A DNA stretch of 64,000 nt, from contig JBCCHB010000066.1 in the NCBI GenBank assembly GCA_039028975.1, positions 20,012-84,011 of the forward strand, given 5' to 3'. How positions within the stretch are numbered: position 1 is the first letter of the stretch; each line of letters begins with the position of its first letter. Position numbers and translations under genes: made by a program. Origin of the DNA: JAHBNG01 sp039028975 (lineage in GTDB: Bacteria > Chloroflexota > Anaerolineae > Caldilineales > Caldilineaceae). The notes under the pieces are model-generated. The model was given only the letters and a program-made list of their open reading frames with translations, was not told the DNA's origin and ran no database searches. Shown here piece by piece: positions 16,426-25,972 of the stretch.

Positions 16426-17056
16426 AATTATGGGCAGTACAGCCCAGCTCCTTTAACTCATACTTCTATATGATACTAGTTATCCCAGGCAGACTACCTT
16501 AGATATCCTATTTTGTTCTGTGACGCGTCTTACGTGAAATAGGGTATAATTATACCCAACATGATTCTTTTCACATAATATTGTAAACTCTACTTGATTC
16601 GGGCTTAAATTGACCATGATAATCGTGAGTGGGTGACAGCAACTAGCAAATTTACAAATCAGCTACATAGTGCTGGTGATCCACTCCAGTGCTAAAGCGA
16701 ACAGAAGCTGTCTGAAAAGTATGGCTTCTTAGGGGATACAACGTCTAGTTTTTGCCAGAGTCGAGCACTGAACTTGTCCAATACATATAATCCTCGGTAA
16801 AATAACTAAAAGACGGTGCTTTACTCAGCTCCGTTTGAAAACCCTAGTTTGGTTACTCTGGTCAACAGTAGAAATCCCATGCTTTTAAATTGGCTGCAAT
16901 ATAGCCAAGCTTTTTTTGCATGTAGATGTAGCGGAGCGCATAACCTTTACATTTGGCTCGATTTCAGCTACATTAACCCAAAGAGTACGCCTTGGTTTTC
17001 CAAGAGATCTGAGTATGGGTTAGAGAGCTGAATACGAGTTTAAGGAAACGGCTCCT
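16426..17056. other. Gene-free divergent promoter region
   Basis: About 630 bases between the divergent thioredoxin-like gene and the large propeller protein. Contents seen: the palindrome at 16542-16557, and a lone copy of the repeat end AGAAGCTGTCTGAAAAG at 16703-16719 (see 24867-24998). Short open frames here have no coding support. Confidence 0.4.
16542..16557. promoter_or_regulatory. Perfect 16-bp palindrome GGGTATAATTATACCC
   Basis: A perfect inverted repeat containing a -10-like TATAAT on both strands, 117 bases upstream of the thioredoxin-like gene. Possible operator or divergent promoter core. No matching second copy was noticed in the window. Confidence 0.4.
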
Positions 17057-19321
17057 ATGAATAGTCAATCCGAAAGACCAGATGAACTGATCACAATAGC
17101 AGTGCTGATCGCATTGTTATTGCTAGTCGGTATTATTGGCCTATTCTGGTCAACTTGGAATCGTGTGGTTCTGGCGCCAACAGCAACGCCAACAGCAACC
17201 CAACACATTCTACCTACGGAGACCCCAGATGTTAGGGGAACCCAGATAGCTAGTGATTTGGCTGCTCAGGAATCCGAAACCGAGATTGCGCTTGCGCCAA
17301 ATGCGGCTACATCCGTAATCACGGTGACCATCATACCAACAACAAGTAACCCATCTATCATTAATAACCAGCCGGCAGGGGGCACAACATCTGTTATTAC
17401 GATGACACCGCCTGCACCAGCTACTGGGGATAGCAACGTCGAAATACAAGCGTCAATCACAGCAACGCTGGAAGTGAACTTGCCCTTCGTAATCGGCGAT
17501 AATGCCACAGTTTCTGCTGACAGTACTTCTTCCCCCGCAACGGCCATCATTTCTAGCACCTTATCACCAAGCCAGATCTCTACAGAGACACTAGGCACTG
17601 AAGCAACAGCCGCCTTGCCCGAGGAGAATATCAGCTCAGCCCCAACCACACCAGAGCCTATTTTTGTACCGATTGTAAAGAGTGGTACTTCTCAACCTGA
17701 TGAAACCCAATCGCCCACGGATGGATCCGATGATGGAAGTCCTGATAATACGTCTATCGCTACACTCACCGTAGCCCCAACTGTAACGTTAACCAATTCA
17801 CCTGCGCCTACATTAGCTCCAACTGAAACGCCAACGCTACAGGCAACCCCCACACCGACTCCATTACCAACGCCAACACCTACCCCAACCCAGTTTCAAA
17901 CTGAAGAACTGATTGGGGTAGTACACTCGCGCGGGGCAACGATGCGGCAGGGACCAGCCAACATTTACAATCAGGTGATGACCCTCAATGACGGTCAGCA
18001 GGTCACCCTGACAGGGCGCAATGAGTCTGGAGAGTGGGTTTACGTTTGCTGCCCTGATGAAGCACAGAATGGTGGCTGGGTTCGTCAGGCTGATGCATCT
18101 CCCATAAACAACCAATTTGCCGATGATGAAAATCCCCCTGAAGATGCAGACCCGAATGATGTTCGTTGGTTAGAGATTAGACCAATACAATCAGGGCTAC
18201 CGCCAGTCCCCCAGTCATTCAATGCACCACCCGATGTATTTCCACTCCTCCGCTACAATATTGAAAATCAAGGACGCCTCAGCGCTCTGCCCTTGCATCC
18301 TCTTGATAAACCCATATGGCAGATCCGAGAGAGGGCAACGGGGGCATTCAATTCCGCCGTGACGATCTCGCAGAGAGGCGTTTTGGCCAACAGTGACGAT
18401 GGGCATCTTTACAACTTCTCATTTGAAGTAGGTGATGAAGTGTGGCGGTACAAATATGAGAATGATGGACGCTCTTCAAGATCACCCATCGTCAGCAATG
18501 ACCTCATCTATGCCGTCGATGAGGCTGGCATTATGAATGCGTTGTTGGATCGAGGCTCGTCAGCAGAATTAAGGTGGCGTCAGGCGTTGACAAAAAATAA
18601 TCAGCCATTATTGCCAGCAACAGATATTACCATGCTGGGTAACTTTCTATTTGTGGGCACCCAAGCAAATAATAGCTACCATATCGTCGGACTTAACCGC
18701 ACAAGTGGTGCACTCCTATTTGCGGAACCAGTTGCTGGGACATTGATGCACTATCCTGCCATCGGGGGGCAGACTATCTATGTCGCCACCAATGCAGGTC
18801 TCTTTGCCAAAGACACGGTACTAGGAACCGAAGTTTGGTCTAATACAACAGACGATTTTACTGAGATCAGCACTTCGCCCGTGTATAGCTTCCCAGGGCA
18901 TGAAGGGCTGGCAGAGCTTTATGTAGCCCGTACTAATGGTGAAATCATCGCACTCGATGCCAATACAGGTAGTGAACTATGGCGATTCGATGATGGAGAA
19001 ACGGTTACGGGTATTGGGTTGGACGATAGCCTTCTATACCTGTCGGGTAGTAATTTTGTCAAAGCCTTTAACCGGGATGATCATACCCGACGCTGGCGAA
19101 TTAACATATCAGGTGATGTGCCTGGTGGCCCACTTGTCGGCCCCGCATCCGTCATGGTGGTGACGGTTAATGGCTCGATTGTCTTCATTGAACCGTCTAC
19201 TGGGACGATCATCTCCGAGTCGACGGCACTTACCGTCGTAACAGGTGGCTATGCAGTCACCAGCCAGTATCTCTTTCTACCATCCCCTGGTAACACGATC
19301 CGCGCCTATCAAAATCAGTAA
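17057..19321 (+). CDS. Membrane-anchored SH3b and PQQ-like beta-propeller protein
   Basis: A 754-residue envelope protein. One N-terminal TM (about 11-31, LITIAVLIALLLLVGIIGLF) anchors it with the bulk outside. A long Thr/Pro/Ser-rich spacer (about 40-275, ending in TPTPLPTPTPTPTQ) follows. An SH3b-like domain comes next (about 285-345; GATMRQGPANIYNQVMTL, then WVYVCCP and GGWVRQAD). The C-terminal half is a PQQ-type beta-propeller with repeated ...LYALD...G...WR-like blades, for example IIALDANTGSELWRF and VGDEVWRY. SH3b domains usually bind cell-wall peptides; such propellers are often scaffolds. AAGGAAACGG precedes ATG 17057. Whether the propeller is enzymatic is unknown. The next gene follows after 106 bases and may share the transcript. 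Confidence 0.8.
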   Translation: MNSQSERPDELITIAVLIALLLLVGIIGLFWSTWNRVVLAPTATPTATQHILPTETPDVRGTQIASDLAAQESETEIALAPNAATSVITVTIIPTTSNPSIINNQPAGGTTSVITMTPPAPATGDSNVEIQASITATLEVNLPFVIGDNATVSADSTSSPATAIISSTLSPSQISTETLGTEATAALPEENISSAPTTPEPIFVPIVKSGTSQPDETQSPTDGSDDGSPDNTSIATLTVAPTVTLTNSPAPTLAPTETPTLQATPTPTPLPTPTPTPTQFQTEELIGVVHSRGATMRQGPANIYNQVMTLNDGQQVTLTGRNESGEWVYVCCPDEAQNGGWVRQADASPINNQFADDENPPEDADPNDVRWLEIRPIQSGLPPVPQSFNAPPDVFPLLRYNIENQGRLSALPLHPLDKPIWQIRERATGAFNSAVTISQRGVLANSDDGHLYNFSFEVGDEVWRYKYENDGRSSRSPIVSNDLIYAVDEAGIMNALLDRGSSAELRWRQALTKNNQPLLPATDITMLGNFLFVGTQANNSYHIVGLNRTSGALLFAEPVAGTLMHYPAIGGQTIYVATNAGLFAKDTVLGTEVWSNTTDDFTEISTSPVYSFPGHEGLAELYVARTNGEIIALDANTGSELWRFDDGETVTGIGLDDSLLYLSGSNFVKAFNRDDHTRRWRINISGDVPGGPLVGPASVMVVTVNGSIVFIEPSTGTIISESTALTVVTGGYAVTSQYLFLPSPGNTIRAYQNQ

Positions 19322-19427
19322 GCCTAGACGCAATGAACAGTTGCTGCCAACGAGACCAAGCAGTGGTTCTCAAACAGAGCTATACTTCGGTCGTTTTCAA
19401 ACGGAGCTGCGTATAAAGTATAATCTT

Positions 19428-20891
19428 ATGTCCCATATTAATGCTGATCATGCCAACCCTTCGACCCAACAAAATAGTGACCAGAGACGTCCCAGTTGGG
19501 ACGTCTTCATTTTGTTCATCCTCGTCCTAGCAACAATGCAGATCCTCGCCTTTGGCGAAGCCACAATTCCCCAAGACATGCGATTGAACGATGTACTTCG
19601 CCATCCATTTTTGGGTAACCTGTTACCGGCTCAAGGTGAAGAATTGTTAAGTGGTAATGGCCCACGCCCAGCGGAACCGCTTGGCTTGGTGCTGCAGGCC
19701 CTCTCCCTGGGTTTTCTAATTCTGTACGCTGTAGTTGATTTGGGTGTAAAAGGGGAACGGCAACTCCGACTAAAGTGGTTTACACTGGCGGCCCTGATTC
19801 TTACGGTTCTTTACCTCCCCACGCTGAAACTGGTTCTCCTAAGGCAGATCACAAGTCCTGCCGCGTATGCTCACGATGGGGGAGTTATTCAGACAGAATC
19901 AACCATTCAGTTTCTCTTGGAAGGCAAAAATCCTTATCGGGAAGATTATTTGGAAACGCCAATGAGAGAGTGGGGCTTTGATGAATATCGCACCGCCCTT
20001 TATCACTACCCCTACCTTCCTTGGACCTTTATTTTTAGCGCGCCATTTTATCTTATTGGAACAACTTTGGGGCTGTATGATCAGAGATTGGTCTACCTGA
20101 TGTTGTTGACAATCATGTTGTGGGTTGCACCAACCCTTGTAACATCTTCTCGTACGCGATTGGTTCTCGTTGCAGCCTTGGCGCTCAACCCACTCATGGC
20201 TTTAGATGTTGTCTTTGGCCAGAATGACGTTTTTGTTCTTTCCTGGATCGTCTTTAGCTTGGTCTGCTGGCGGCGTAGCCAGCAAATGGAGGTCAAGAAA
20301 GGGGATTCTATATCTACCAAGCGCTGGCGCATCTATGCCATGATTTTATTCGGCCTAGCCTGCGCTAGCAAACCGACAGCTTGGTTCTTTGCGCCTTTTT
20401 ATGGCCTTCTATTGATCCAAGAGCAGTTGGATAGTACAAGTACCACGTGGCGAACGCTTATTCATAAGATTCCACAAATTATTGCCAGAGCAGCTCCCGC
20501 TCTTGGCATCTTTGCCCTTCTGTTGCTACCTTACATTTTATGGGATCCATTTGCATTTTATGATGATGTTTGGCGCTGGTCGAATGGTCAAGGCGAAACC
20601 GGGTACCAAATATGGGGATGGGGGGCTAGCAATTTTGTCCTTGCTCTGGGGTTGGTGGAGAGTCGATTCTCTCTATGGCCCTTCTGGATATTGGAATTGC
20701 TCATTGCCTTGCCGCTCTTTGTGTGGTTCATTCAGCGTCAGATGAGGCAAAATACCTTGTCTTTGGCCTGCTGGCATTATGGAATTGCCCTGCTGACCTT
20801 CTTCTACACAAGTCGATTCTTAAATGAGAACTACCTTGCGTATATACTTGCGTTTATTGCGATTGGTTATTTAGGAGAAGAACCCGACTAA
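19428..20891 (+). CDS. Polytopic membrane protein, probable GT87-type glycosyltransferase
   Basis: A 487-residue protein with about ten or more hydrophobic segments. I start it at ATG 19428 because upstream codons of the open frame overlap the previous gene and are not family-like. The extracytoplasmic loop QFLLEGKNPYREDYLETPMR and the following YHYPYLPWTFIFSAPF resemble the first loop of GT-C/DUF2029 mannosyltransferases, which use lipid-linked sugars. FGQNDVFVLSWIVFSL and CASKPTAWFFAPFYGLLL are also typical of that family. It may glycosylate envelope polymers or proteins such as the upstream Thr/Pro-rich protein (inference from adjacency). Acceptor and donor unknown. No strong ribosome site is visible. 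Confidence 0.65.
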   Translation: MSHINADHANPSTQQNSDQRRPSWDVFILFILVLATMQILAFGEATIPQDMRLNDVLRHPFLGNLLPAQGEELLSGNGPRPAEPLGLVLQALSLGFLILYAVVDLGVKGERQLRLKWFTLAALILTVLYLPTLKLVLLRQITSPAAYAHDGGVIQTESTIQFLLEGKNPYREDYLETPMREWGFDEYRTALYHYPYLPWTFIFSAPFYLIGTTLGLYDQRLVYLMLLTIMLWVAPTLVTSSRTRLVLVAALALNPLMALDVVFGQNDVFVLSWIVFSLVCWRRSQQMEVKKGDSISTKRWRIYAMILFGLACASKPTAWFFAPFYGLLLIQEQLDSTSTTWRTLIHKIPQIIARAAPALGIFALLLLPYILWDPFAFYDDVWRWSNGQGETGYQIWGWGASNFVLALGLVESRFSLWPFWILELLIALPLFVWFIQRQMRQNTLSLACWHYGIALLTFFYTSRFLNENYLAYILAFIAIGYLGEEPD

Positions 20892-20911
20892 TTAATCGTG
20901 GGATTAAACTA

Positions 20912-20985
20912 GATATTAGGGACGAGAATTAAATAACTTGGTATTTTTATGGGGCTGCACCTGTTCGAAACGCCCCAGTTATTTG
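20912..20985 (+). repeat. Dispersed repeat B, copy 1
   Basis: About 74 bases containing GACGAGAATTAAATAACTTG, a GC-richer centre and the closing arm CAGTTATTTG, which pairs with AAATAACTTG. A second copy lies at 27268-27349 with the same orientation, also directly upstream or downstream of genes. Non-coding. Confidence 0.75.
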
Positions 20986-21002
20986 CGGCTATTCCCTAGT
21001 AG

Positions 21003-21053
21003 AGCGCAACGTCATTCTGAGGGCACCGAAGAATCTCTCACTGGCGTTGCGCT
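21003..21053. repeat. Hairpin with 9-bp stem around a TCATTCTGAG-type repeat
   Basis: AGCGCAACG at 21003 pairs with CGTTGCGCT ending 21053. The loop carries GTCATTCTGAGGGCACCGAA and GAATCTC, the wording shared with repeats at 24867 and 45269. It sits at the 3' end of the RpiR gene and could serve as a terminator without T tract. Confidence 0.5.
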
Positions 21054-21071
21054 TTAAGGTTGTAGGGTAAA

Positions 21072-21941
21072 TTACTCTGAACCTTGAGAATTAGATGCGC
21101 CTCCCTCTGTGAGGAAACGATATGTATTGTTGAATGTACGTACTTGGCGGTCCACGGTCTTAGCGCTATCTTTACTGGCAATCTGTACCAAGGCGGCTAA
21201 GGCGGATACCAAAGCAACAATGCTAGGTAACGGTCCTGCTACATCAGTGGGCGCATAGAGGACCAAATCACTCAAGCGATTGACAGGACTGGCCAAGGAG
21301 CCAACGATGCCCAACGTTGCGCATCCCTTGCTGCGAGAAAATTCTAACGCCTTAGCAACAGCATCTCCATACTTGGTTGCGCTGATGCCCACAACGAGCG
21401 TTCCCTTTTTGACATTCATCAACGTCGCTGCCCGCTTAACAGGTTCATCGGGTGCCATCTCTGCTGAAACACCACGATGGCGCAACTGCTGGGCAGCCAT
21501 TTCTGCAACGGTCTCAGCGTATCCCTCAGAGATGAGGATGATGTGATTGGCAGCTGTGATCATGTTTGCAACTGCGTGAATCTGCTCGGGCGGATTGTGG
21601 ACAAGCATCTGCTTAAGGTTGCTCTGCTCTTGGTCTGTTCGGTCTTTGAAGGTGCCTTCTGGATCGTCCGGGTCGAGTTCTTTGGGTTCGTAGGCAGCAT
21701 AAATTTCGGCCTTCACTTGGCCGCGGATATCACTTAACAGCTCAGGATAACCATTAAAACCAAGTCGCTGGGAAAAGCGCACAACGGTTGTCGTATCGAC
21801 ACCCACTGCATAGGCCAACTGAGCAGCTGTCATAAAGGCCACTTCATAGTAGTTGCTCATGATAAAATCAGCCACTTTACGATAGCTTCGACTCAGGTGA
21901 TCGTAGTACTCACGAATTTTTTCTCTATATACGATAGACAT
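21072..21941 (-). CDS. RpiR/MurR-family transcriptional regulator (HTH plus SIS)
   Basis: A 289-residue regulator. The N-terminal RpiR helix-turn-helix (about 1-80) includes YRKVADFIMSNYYEVAFMTA and the recognition segment AVGVDTTTVVRFSQRLGFNG. The C-terminal SIS domain (about 125-260) contains IILISEGYAETVAEMAAQQL and KGTLVVGISATKYGDAVAKA, the sugar-phosphate binding folds. Family members sense phosphorylated sugars and control sugar catabolism genes. The neighbours are envelope genes, so the target is unclear; the sugar importer at 10122-13813 is a candidate (inference). The C-terminus adds a tail after the SIS domain. Monocistronic, divergent from the deacetylase gene. Confidence 0.93.
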   Translation of the reverse strand: MSIVYREKIREYYDHLSRSYRKVADFIMSNYYEVAFMTAAQLAYAVGVDTTTVVRFSQRLGFNGYPELLSDIRGQVKAEIYAAYEPKELDPDDPEGTFKDRTDQEQSNLKQMLVHNPPEQIHAVANMITAANHIILISEGYAETVAEMAAQQLRHRGVSAEMAPDEPVKRAATLMNVKKGTLVVGISATKYGDAVAKALEFSRSKGCATLGIVGSLASPVNRLSDLVLYAPTDVAGPLPSIVALVSALAALVQIASKDSAKTVDRQVRTFNNTYRFLTEGGASNSQGSE

Positions 21942-22648
21942 TAAATTTTATCCTTTCATCAAGTTGGTTATATACTCACCCTTAGACAAATCGATGCGGC
22001 CGTAATCATTTTGTAAGCTTAACAACAAAAAATTCATTTATCCAATTCGACACATGGGTAAACCCACAAGAATTAATGTTTTGTAAGTTATGAATGAACC
22101 TAGAGCCTACAAAAATAGAACCAAATGCTAAATTCATAGTGGAAATGAATATGGACAACATCTTTTATACCAGCCTTACATGCATCATACGCTTAGCCTA
22201 GTACAGATGGCGCATTGCATACGTTTTGCGAAGAGAAAGAAAATGGCTGTCTTGAGCAATTTTGCTATTCTCAACCTATGCTCAACCACAGTAAAGTTTA
22301 GTCAATAATGGCTGAATGCCTGAGAGCATGTCAACTAGTTGGTTGAGGGGACTTACTGGATTACAGCTCTGAATCGACTTCAAAAGAAATTCTGAAGGAG
22401 TGCAAACGATTCAAGCATCATGAATCAAATACAGTTACCTATTTTACTTGCAGCGCCTTCGGCATCTGCCATCTTTCCGAAACCATTTTTAGTGAGCTAT
22501 AATCACTGAATTATACCTAGCACAGAGCAGATTGTCAAATGACAAAGAAAGTATGTGAATAGACGAATGTACAATTGTTGATATTGAACGTTAACTCTGA
22601 GCGTATAGTTATGGCAAGTTTCATTGCAAACAGGATTAATAGAAGAAA
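21942..22648. other. Gene-free divergent promoter region
   Basis: About 700 AT-rich bases between the RpiR gene and the deacetylase gene. No gene was found. A perfect operator-like palindrome TTGTCA-AA-TGACAA lies at 22532-22545, about 100 bases before the deacetylase start. Confidence 0.4.
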
Positions 22649-23944
22649 GTGAAAGAATATGTACAATTCCCCCGGGTAAGCATCCTATGCTTAATGGCAG
22701 TAATCATAGTTGGATGCACCCGGGCAAAGAAAGAGGACATTCCAGAAGCAACGCCTGAGCCCAGGTTATCTATCCCCTCAATGCCAATAACCGACAGGAT
22801 AGACAGTATAGAAAATACAAGTATTATATCGGACGGTACAAACGGAATCGTCACGTTCATGCCAGTTGTGATCAATCCAGCCAGACGTCAATCCAGCACC
22901 AAAGGGTCGATTCAAAGTGGAGCTATTCAAGATGACCTAACGACTGAACCATATACACTTACGGTCACAACCTCAAACGAAATAACCGCGGATACAGGCG
23001 CCTTGCCTAACCAATCTACAGCTTTGCCCCAAGAGACAGAATCACCCCTGCCTCAATCTACATTGCGCTTAAAGGACTTATTGAATCAGCCGATAACAAT
23101 TACACTCAATGCATCTTTAGAAAATGCATTAGGGGCCACCATACCTCCACTACCAAAACCATTGTCGCCAAGCTTGGGGTTGCCTACTATCTCCAACTTG
23201 GCATTGCCCGATCCGGAAGAAAATTTCAGCGCATCTGCACCAATCAGAGTTGAGCGTACGGTGCAAGTACCGATATTGATGTATCATTACCTAAGTGTTC
23301 CGCCAGCAGACGCCGATATTTACCGACTCGATTTATCGGTTCGCCCCGATCAATTTGCATCCCACTTGGATGCAATGCAAGAGGCTGGCTATACGACGAT
23401 TAGTCTCTACGAGTTATGGAATCATCTAGTGAATGGTGCGGTGTTACCACCAAAACCCGTCGTCTTGACATTTGATGATGGATATCGCGACAACTATGAA
23501 AATGCGTTCCCTCTTTTGGTGGAACGAGAGATGACAGCAACATTCTTTGTGGTAACAGATTTTATCAATCATTCAAGTCCAAGGTATGTTAGCTGGGAGA
23601 TGGTACGCGAGATGCATGACGCGGGAATGTCCATTGAATCTCACGGTATCAATCATTATAGTTTGAAAAATCGCGATACTGAGTTCCTGGTCTTTCAAGC
23701 ACTCCGTACAAAGGAGACGATTGAAGAGCAAATTGGCGTAGCACCCCGCTTTGTCTCATATCCAGCTGGCGAGTACGATGGAAATACCGTCGCAGTATTC
23801 GAAAGCGCCAACTACCTAGCCGGTGTAACAACAATTCAGGGGGCGGTCCACAACAGTAAGAATCTATTTGAATTACATAGAGTTAGGGTCCGTGGCACAA
23901 CCGATTCGACCGAGCTATTGCGTTTGCTGGCACTTGAGTGGTAA
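22649..23944 (+). CDS. Polysaccharide deacetylase (NodB/CE4) lipoprotein
   Basis: A 431-residue lipoprotein: signal ILCLMAVIIVGC with the lipobox Cys, then a long Ser/Thr/Pro-rich spacer to about residue 205. The NodB domain starts at VQVPILMYHYLSV. The catalytic metal motifs are TFDDGY (Asp276 base, Asp277 ligand) and SHGINH (His332 and His336). The later conserved parts are FVSYPAGEYD and the region before the C-terminus. It should remove acetyl groups from N-acetylated envelope glycans or peptidoglycan, outside the membrane. The start is a GTG with a weak AGAAG site. Stands alone 165 bases before menG. Substrate not known. Confidence 0.88.
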   Translation: MKEYVQFPRVSILCLMAVIIVGCTRAKKEDIPEATPEPRLSIPSMPITDRIDSIENTSIISDGTNGIVTFMPVVINPARRQSSTKGSIQSGAIQDDLTTEPYTLTVTTSNEITADTGALPNQSTALPQETESPLPQSTLRLKDLLNQPITITLNASLENALGATIPPLPKPLSPSLGLPTISNLALPDPEENFSASAPIRVERTVQVPILMYHYLSVPPADADIYRLDLSVRPDQFASHLDAMQEAGYTTISLYELWNHLVNGAVLPPKPVVLTFDDGYRDNYENAFPLLVEREMTATFFVVTDFINHSSPRYVSWEMVREMHDAGMSIESHGINHYSLKNRDTEFLVFQALRTKETIEEQIGVAPRFVSYPAGEYDGNTVAVFESANYLAGVTTIQGAVHNSKNLFELHRVRVRGTTDSTELLRLLALEW

Positions 23945-24109
23945 TAATTGATAATACGTATACTAAAGGCGATTTGGTAACCATCAGTTTCCATAGCTCT
24001 ACCAAAGGGAGAGAGTGCAATACACCCGATTGATATCAACATCAGCCCCAGGTTCAGCCCCGAGATTACGATGTTGCCTGAGCATAGTAATATCAAAGAA
24101 AGGTTTACA

Positions 24110-24823
24110 ATGAAAGGACAAGCAGTCCTGCCATCGCATGACGAAAAATCAACATACGTAAATGAGATGTTTGCCCAGATCGCATCCACATATGATGTGA
24201 TGAATCGGGTAATGACTGGTGGTATGGACGTGCGTTGGCGCAAGGAAGTGATTGATCTGTGTGAATTACCTCCCCATGGAAAATTGCTGGATGTGGGGAC
24301 AGGTACCGGAGATATTGCCTATGAAGCCATGCAACGTCAGCCTAGTACGGCTGCCTTTGGAGCTGATTTTACCATTGAGATGATGCAGGCAGGCGTTGGC
24401 AAAATTGCTGGGCAATATCTACCCTTTACCCAGGCCGATGCCCTAAATCTACCCTATGCTGACAACACTTTTGACGCTGTTGTCTCTGGTTTCCTGATTC
24501 GCAACGTAGTGGATTCGGTCACTGCCTTCCGCGAGCAGCAGCGAGTGCTTAAGCCAGGAGGCAGGGTTGTCTGTCTAGAGACAGCTCCCCCGAGCAATAC
24601 GGTTCTGGGTCCGCTTTTCCAATTCTACTTCTTTAACGTTGTACCCATCATTGGATCGTTAATTAGTGATTACGGTAAAGCCTACTCATACTTGCCCCAC
24701 AGCACCGTCAATTTTCCTTCGCCAGAAAAATTGAAGCTTCAGATGGAACAGGCGGGACTACGTCACGTTACTTATCAAGAAAAGATGTTTGGTACAGTGG
24801 CTATACATATCGGCATGAAATAG
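24110..24823 (+). CDS. menG: Demethylmenaquinone methyltransferase (UbiE/MenG family)
   Basis: This catalyses the last step of menaquinone synthesis, SAM-dependent C-methylation of demethylmenaquinone. The protein opens with the family signature FAQIASTYDVMNRVMTGGMD and RWRKEVIDL. The SAM-binding motif I is LLDVGTGTGDIA. NLPYADNTFDAVVSGFLIRN and QQRVLKPGGRVVCLETAPPS are the other conserved blocks, the latter matching the MenG pattern. ATG 24110 has an AAAGG site; an upstream in-frame ATG at 24071 has less support. Length of 237 residues is normal. Acts at the membrane surface. The gene implies menaquinone-based respiration. A second methyltransferase lies 280 bases downstream with a repeat between them. 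Confidence 0.93.
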   Translation: MKGQAVLPSHDEKSTYVNEMFAQIASTYDVMNRVMTGGMDVRWRKEVIDLCELPPHGKLLDVGTGTGDIAYEAMQRQPSTAAFGADFTIEMMQAGVGKIAGQYLPFTQADALNLPYADNTFDAVVSGFLIRNVVDSVTAFREQQRVLKPGGRVVCLETAPPSNTVLGPLFQFYFFNVVPIIGSLISDYGKAYSYLPHSTVNFPSPEKLKLQMEQAGLRHVTYQEKMFGTVAIHIGMK

Positions 24824-24866
24824 ATGATATAGATATTCGGAAAAGATCTTCTTCAACAGATTTCTC

Positions 24867-24998
24867 AGAAGCAGTCTGTAAAGTCATTCTGAGGAGCTTG
24901 CGACGAAGAATCTCAAGGTAGTTGTGCCGAGAAATACAGATTCTTCACTCGCTCCGCTCTTTCAGAATGACACGCTCTTACCCTTTTCAGACAGCTTC
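24867..24998 (+). repeat. MITE-like repeat C, copy 1 (about 132 bp)
   Basis: The ends are inverted: AGAAGCAGTCTGTAAAG on the left, and CTTTTCAGACAGCTTC on the right. The inside reads GTCATTCTGAGGAGCTTGCG and ACGAAGAATCTCAAGG, then TTCACTCGCTCCGCTCTTTC and AGAATGACACGCTCTTACCC. The copy at 45269-45401 is about 85-90% identical by eye. No coding potential. Confidence 0.85.
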
Positions 24999-25105
24999 CC
25001 AGATTAAACAGATTCATGAGTAAAACCTGAGAAACCTTCTTAATCTGTTGATGAAATGTGTCGGGTAATTATCTGGAAATCTACAGAGCTGGATAGTACA
25101 AGAAA

Positions 25106-25876
25106 ATGAGTGAAGCCAAAATGGAAACCTTTGAGCGGAATGATGGGCTGGCGGCACAACGCGGCGTCCCAAGTCTGGTCTGGAGGGAAGGGCAAGACCG
25201 ACGGCTAGAAATGATTCTGCAATGGTCTGGTCGACGCCCAGATGAGGGGGTGGGCCGGGTAGTGGTGGCTGGCTGTGGTGTGGGGATGTATGTCAAAGCC
25301 CTTCTTCCCTATGCAGACAAGGTTTACGGCTTCGAAATTGAATCAGCACATCTGGAGCAGGCCATACGAGAAGTACCCCAAGCACACCTTCACTTGGCTG
25401 CGTGTGAACATATGCCTTACGGAGATGACAGCTTTGATTTACTTCTCAGCCATGAAGTCTTAGAGCACGTGCAGGATGACAAACTCTCGGCCAGCGAAAT
25501 TGCCAGGGTGCTCAAACCAGGGGGGCGGGCTGTCATCTTTGCACCAAATCGTATGGCGCCCTTTGAAACCCACGGCCACTATTGGCGAGGGAAATACTAC
25601 TTTGGCAATACTCCCCTCATCAACTACCTACCCGACCCGTTGCGCAATCGGCTTGCGCCCCACGTACGTGCCTACATGGCCAAAGGGTTGCGGCGTCTCT
25701 TTATTGGTACGCCTGTTCGCATCATCCACCATACTCAAGTCTTCCCAGGCTGGGACAATGTGGTACAGCGCAAACCGCTAGTGGGTAAAGTACTGCGTTC
25801 CATTACATATGGAATGGAACGCTCACCGCTGACTATCTTTGGATTAAGCCATCTGCTCGTTGTTGAAAAGGTCTGA
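25106..25876 (+). CDS. Class I SAM-dependent methyltransferase
   Basis: A 256-residue cytoplasmic methyltransferase of the Methyltransf_11/UbiE-like group. Motif I is VVVAGCGVGMYVKALLPYAD, followed by the acidic ribose-binding residue in VYGFEIES. Motif post-I is MPYGDDSFDLLLSHEVLEHV, and LKPGGRAVIFAPNR is the typical motif III. The C-terminal half (YYFGNTPLINYLPDPLRNRL) fits methyltransferases acting on small lipids or glycan precursors, but the substrate cannot be identified. It has no operon partners. The start ATG is preceded by a weak AAGAAA site. Confidence 0.85.
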   Translation: MSEAKMETFERNDGLAAQRGVPSLVWREGQDRRLEMILQWSGRRPDEGVGRVVVAGCGVGMYVKALLPYADKVYGFEIESAHLEQAIREVPQAHLHLAACEHMPYGDDSFDLLLSHEVLEHVQDDKLSASEIARVLKPGGRAVIFAPNRMAPFETHGHYWRGKYYFGNTPLINYLPDPLRNRLAPHVRAYMAKGLRRLFIGTPVRIIHHTQVFPGWDNVVQRKPLVGKVLRSITYGMERSPLTIFGLSHLLVVEKV

Positions 25877-25972
25877 ACGATAGTCTTTAAGAAACAGCTT
25901 CACCAGAGACATGGCAAGTTTTCAAAATCTGCCATCTTTGCCCGTTGGAAAACAATATCTGAATATCTGTAT

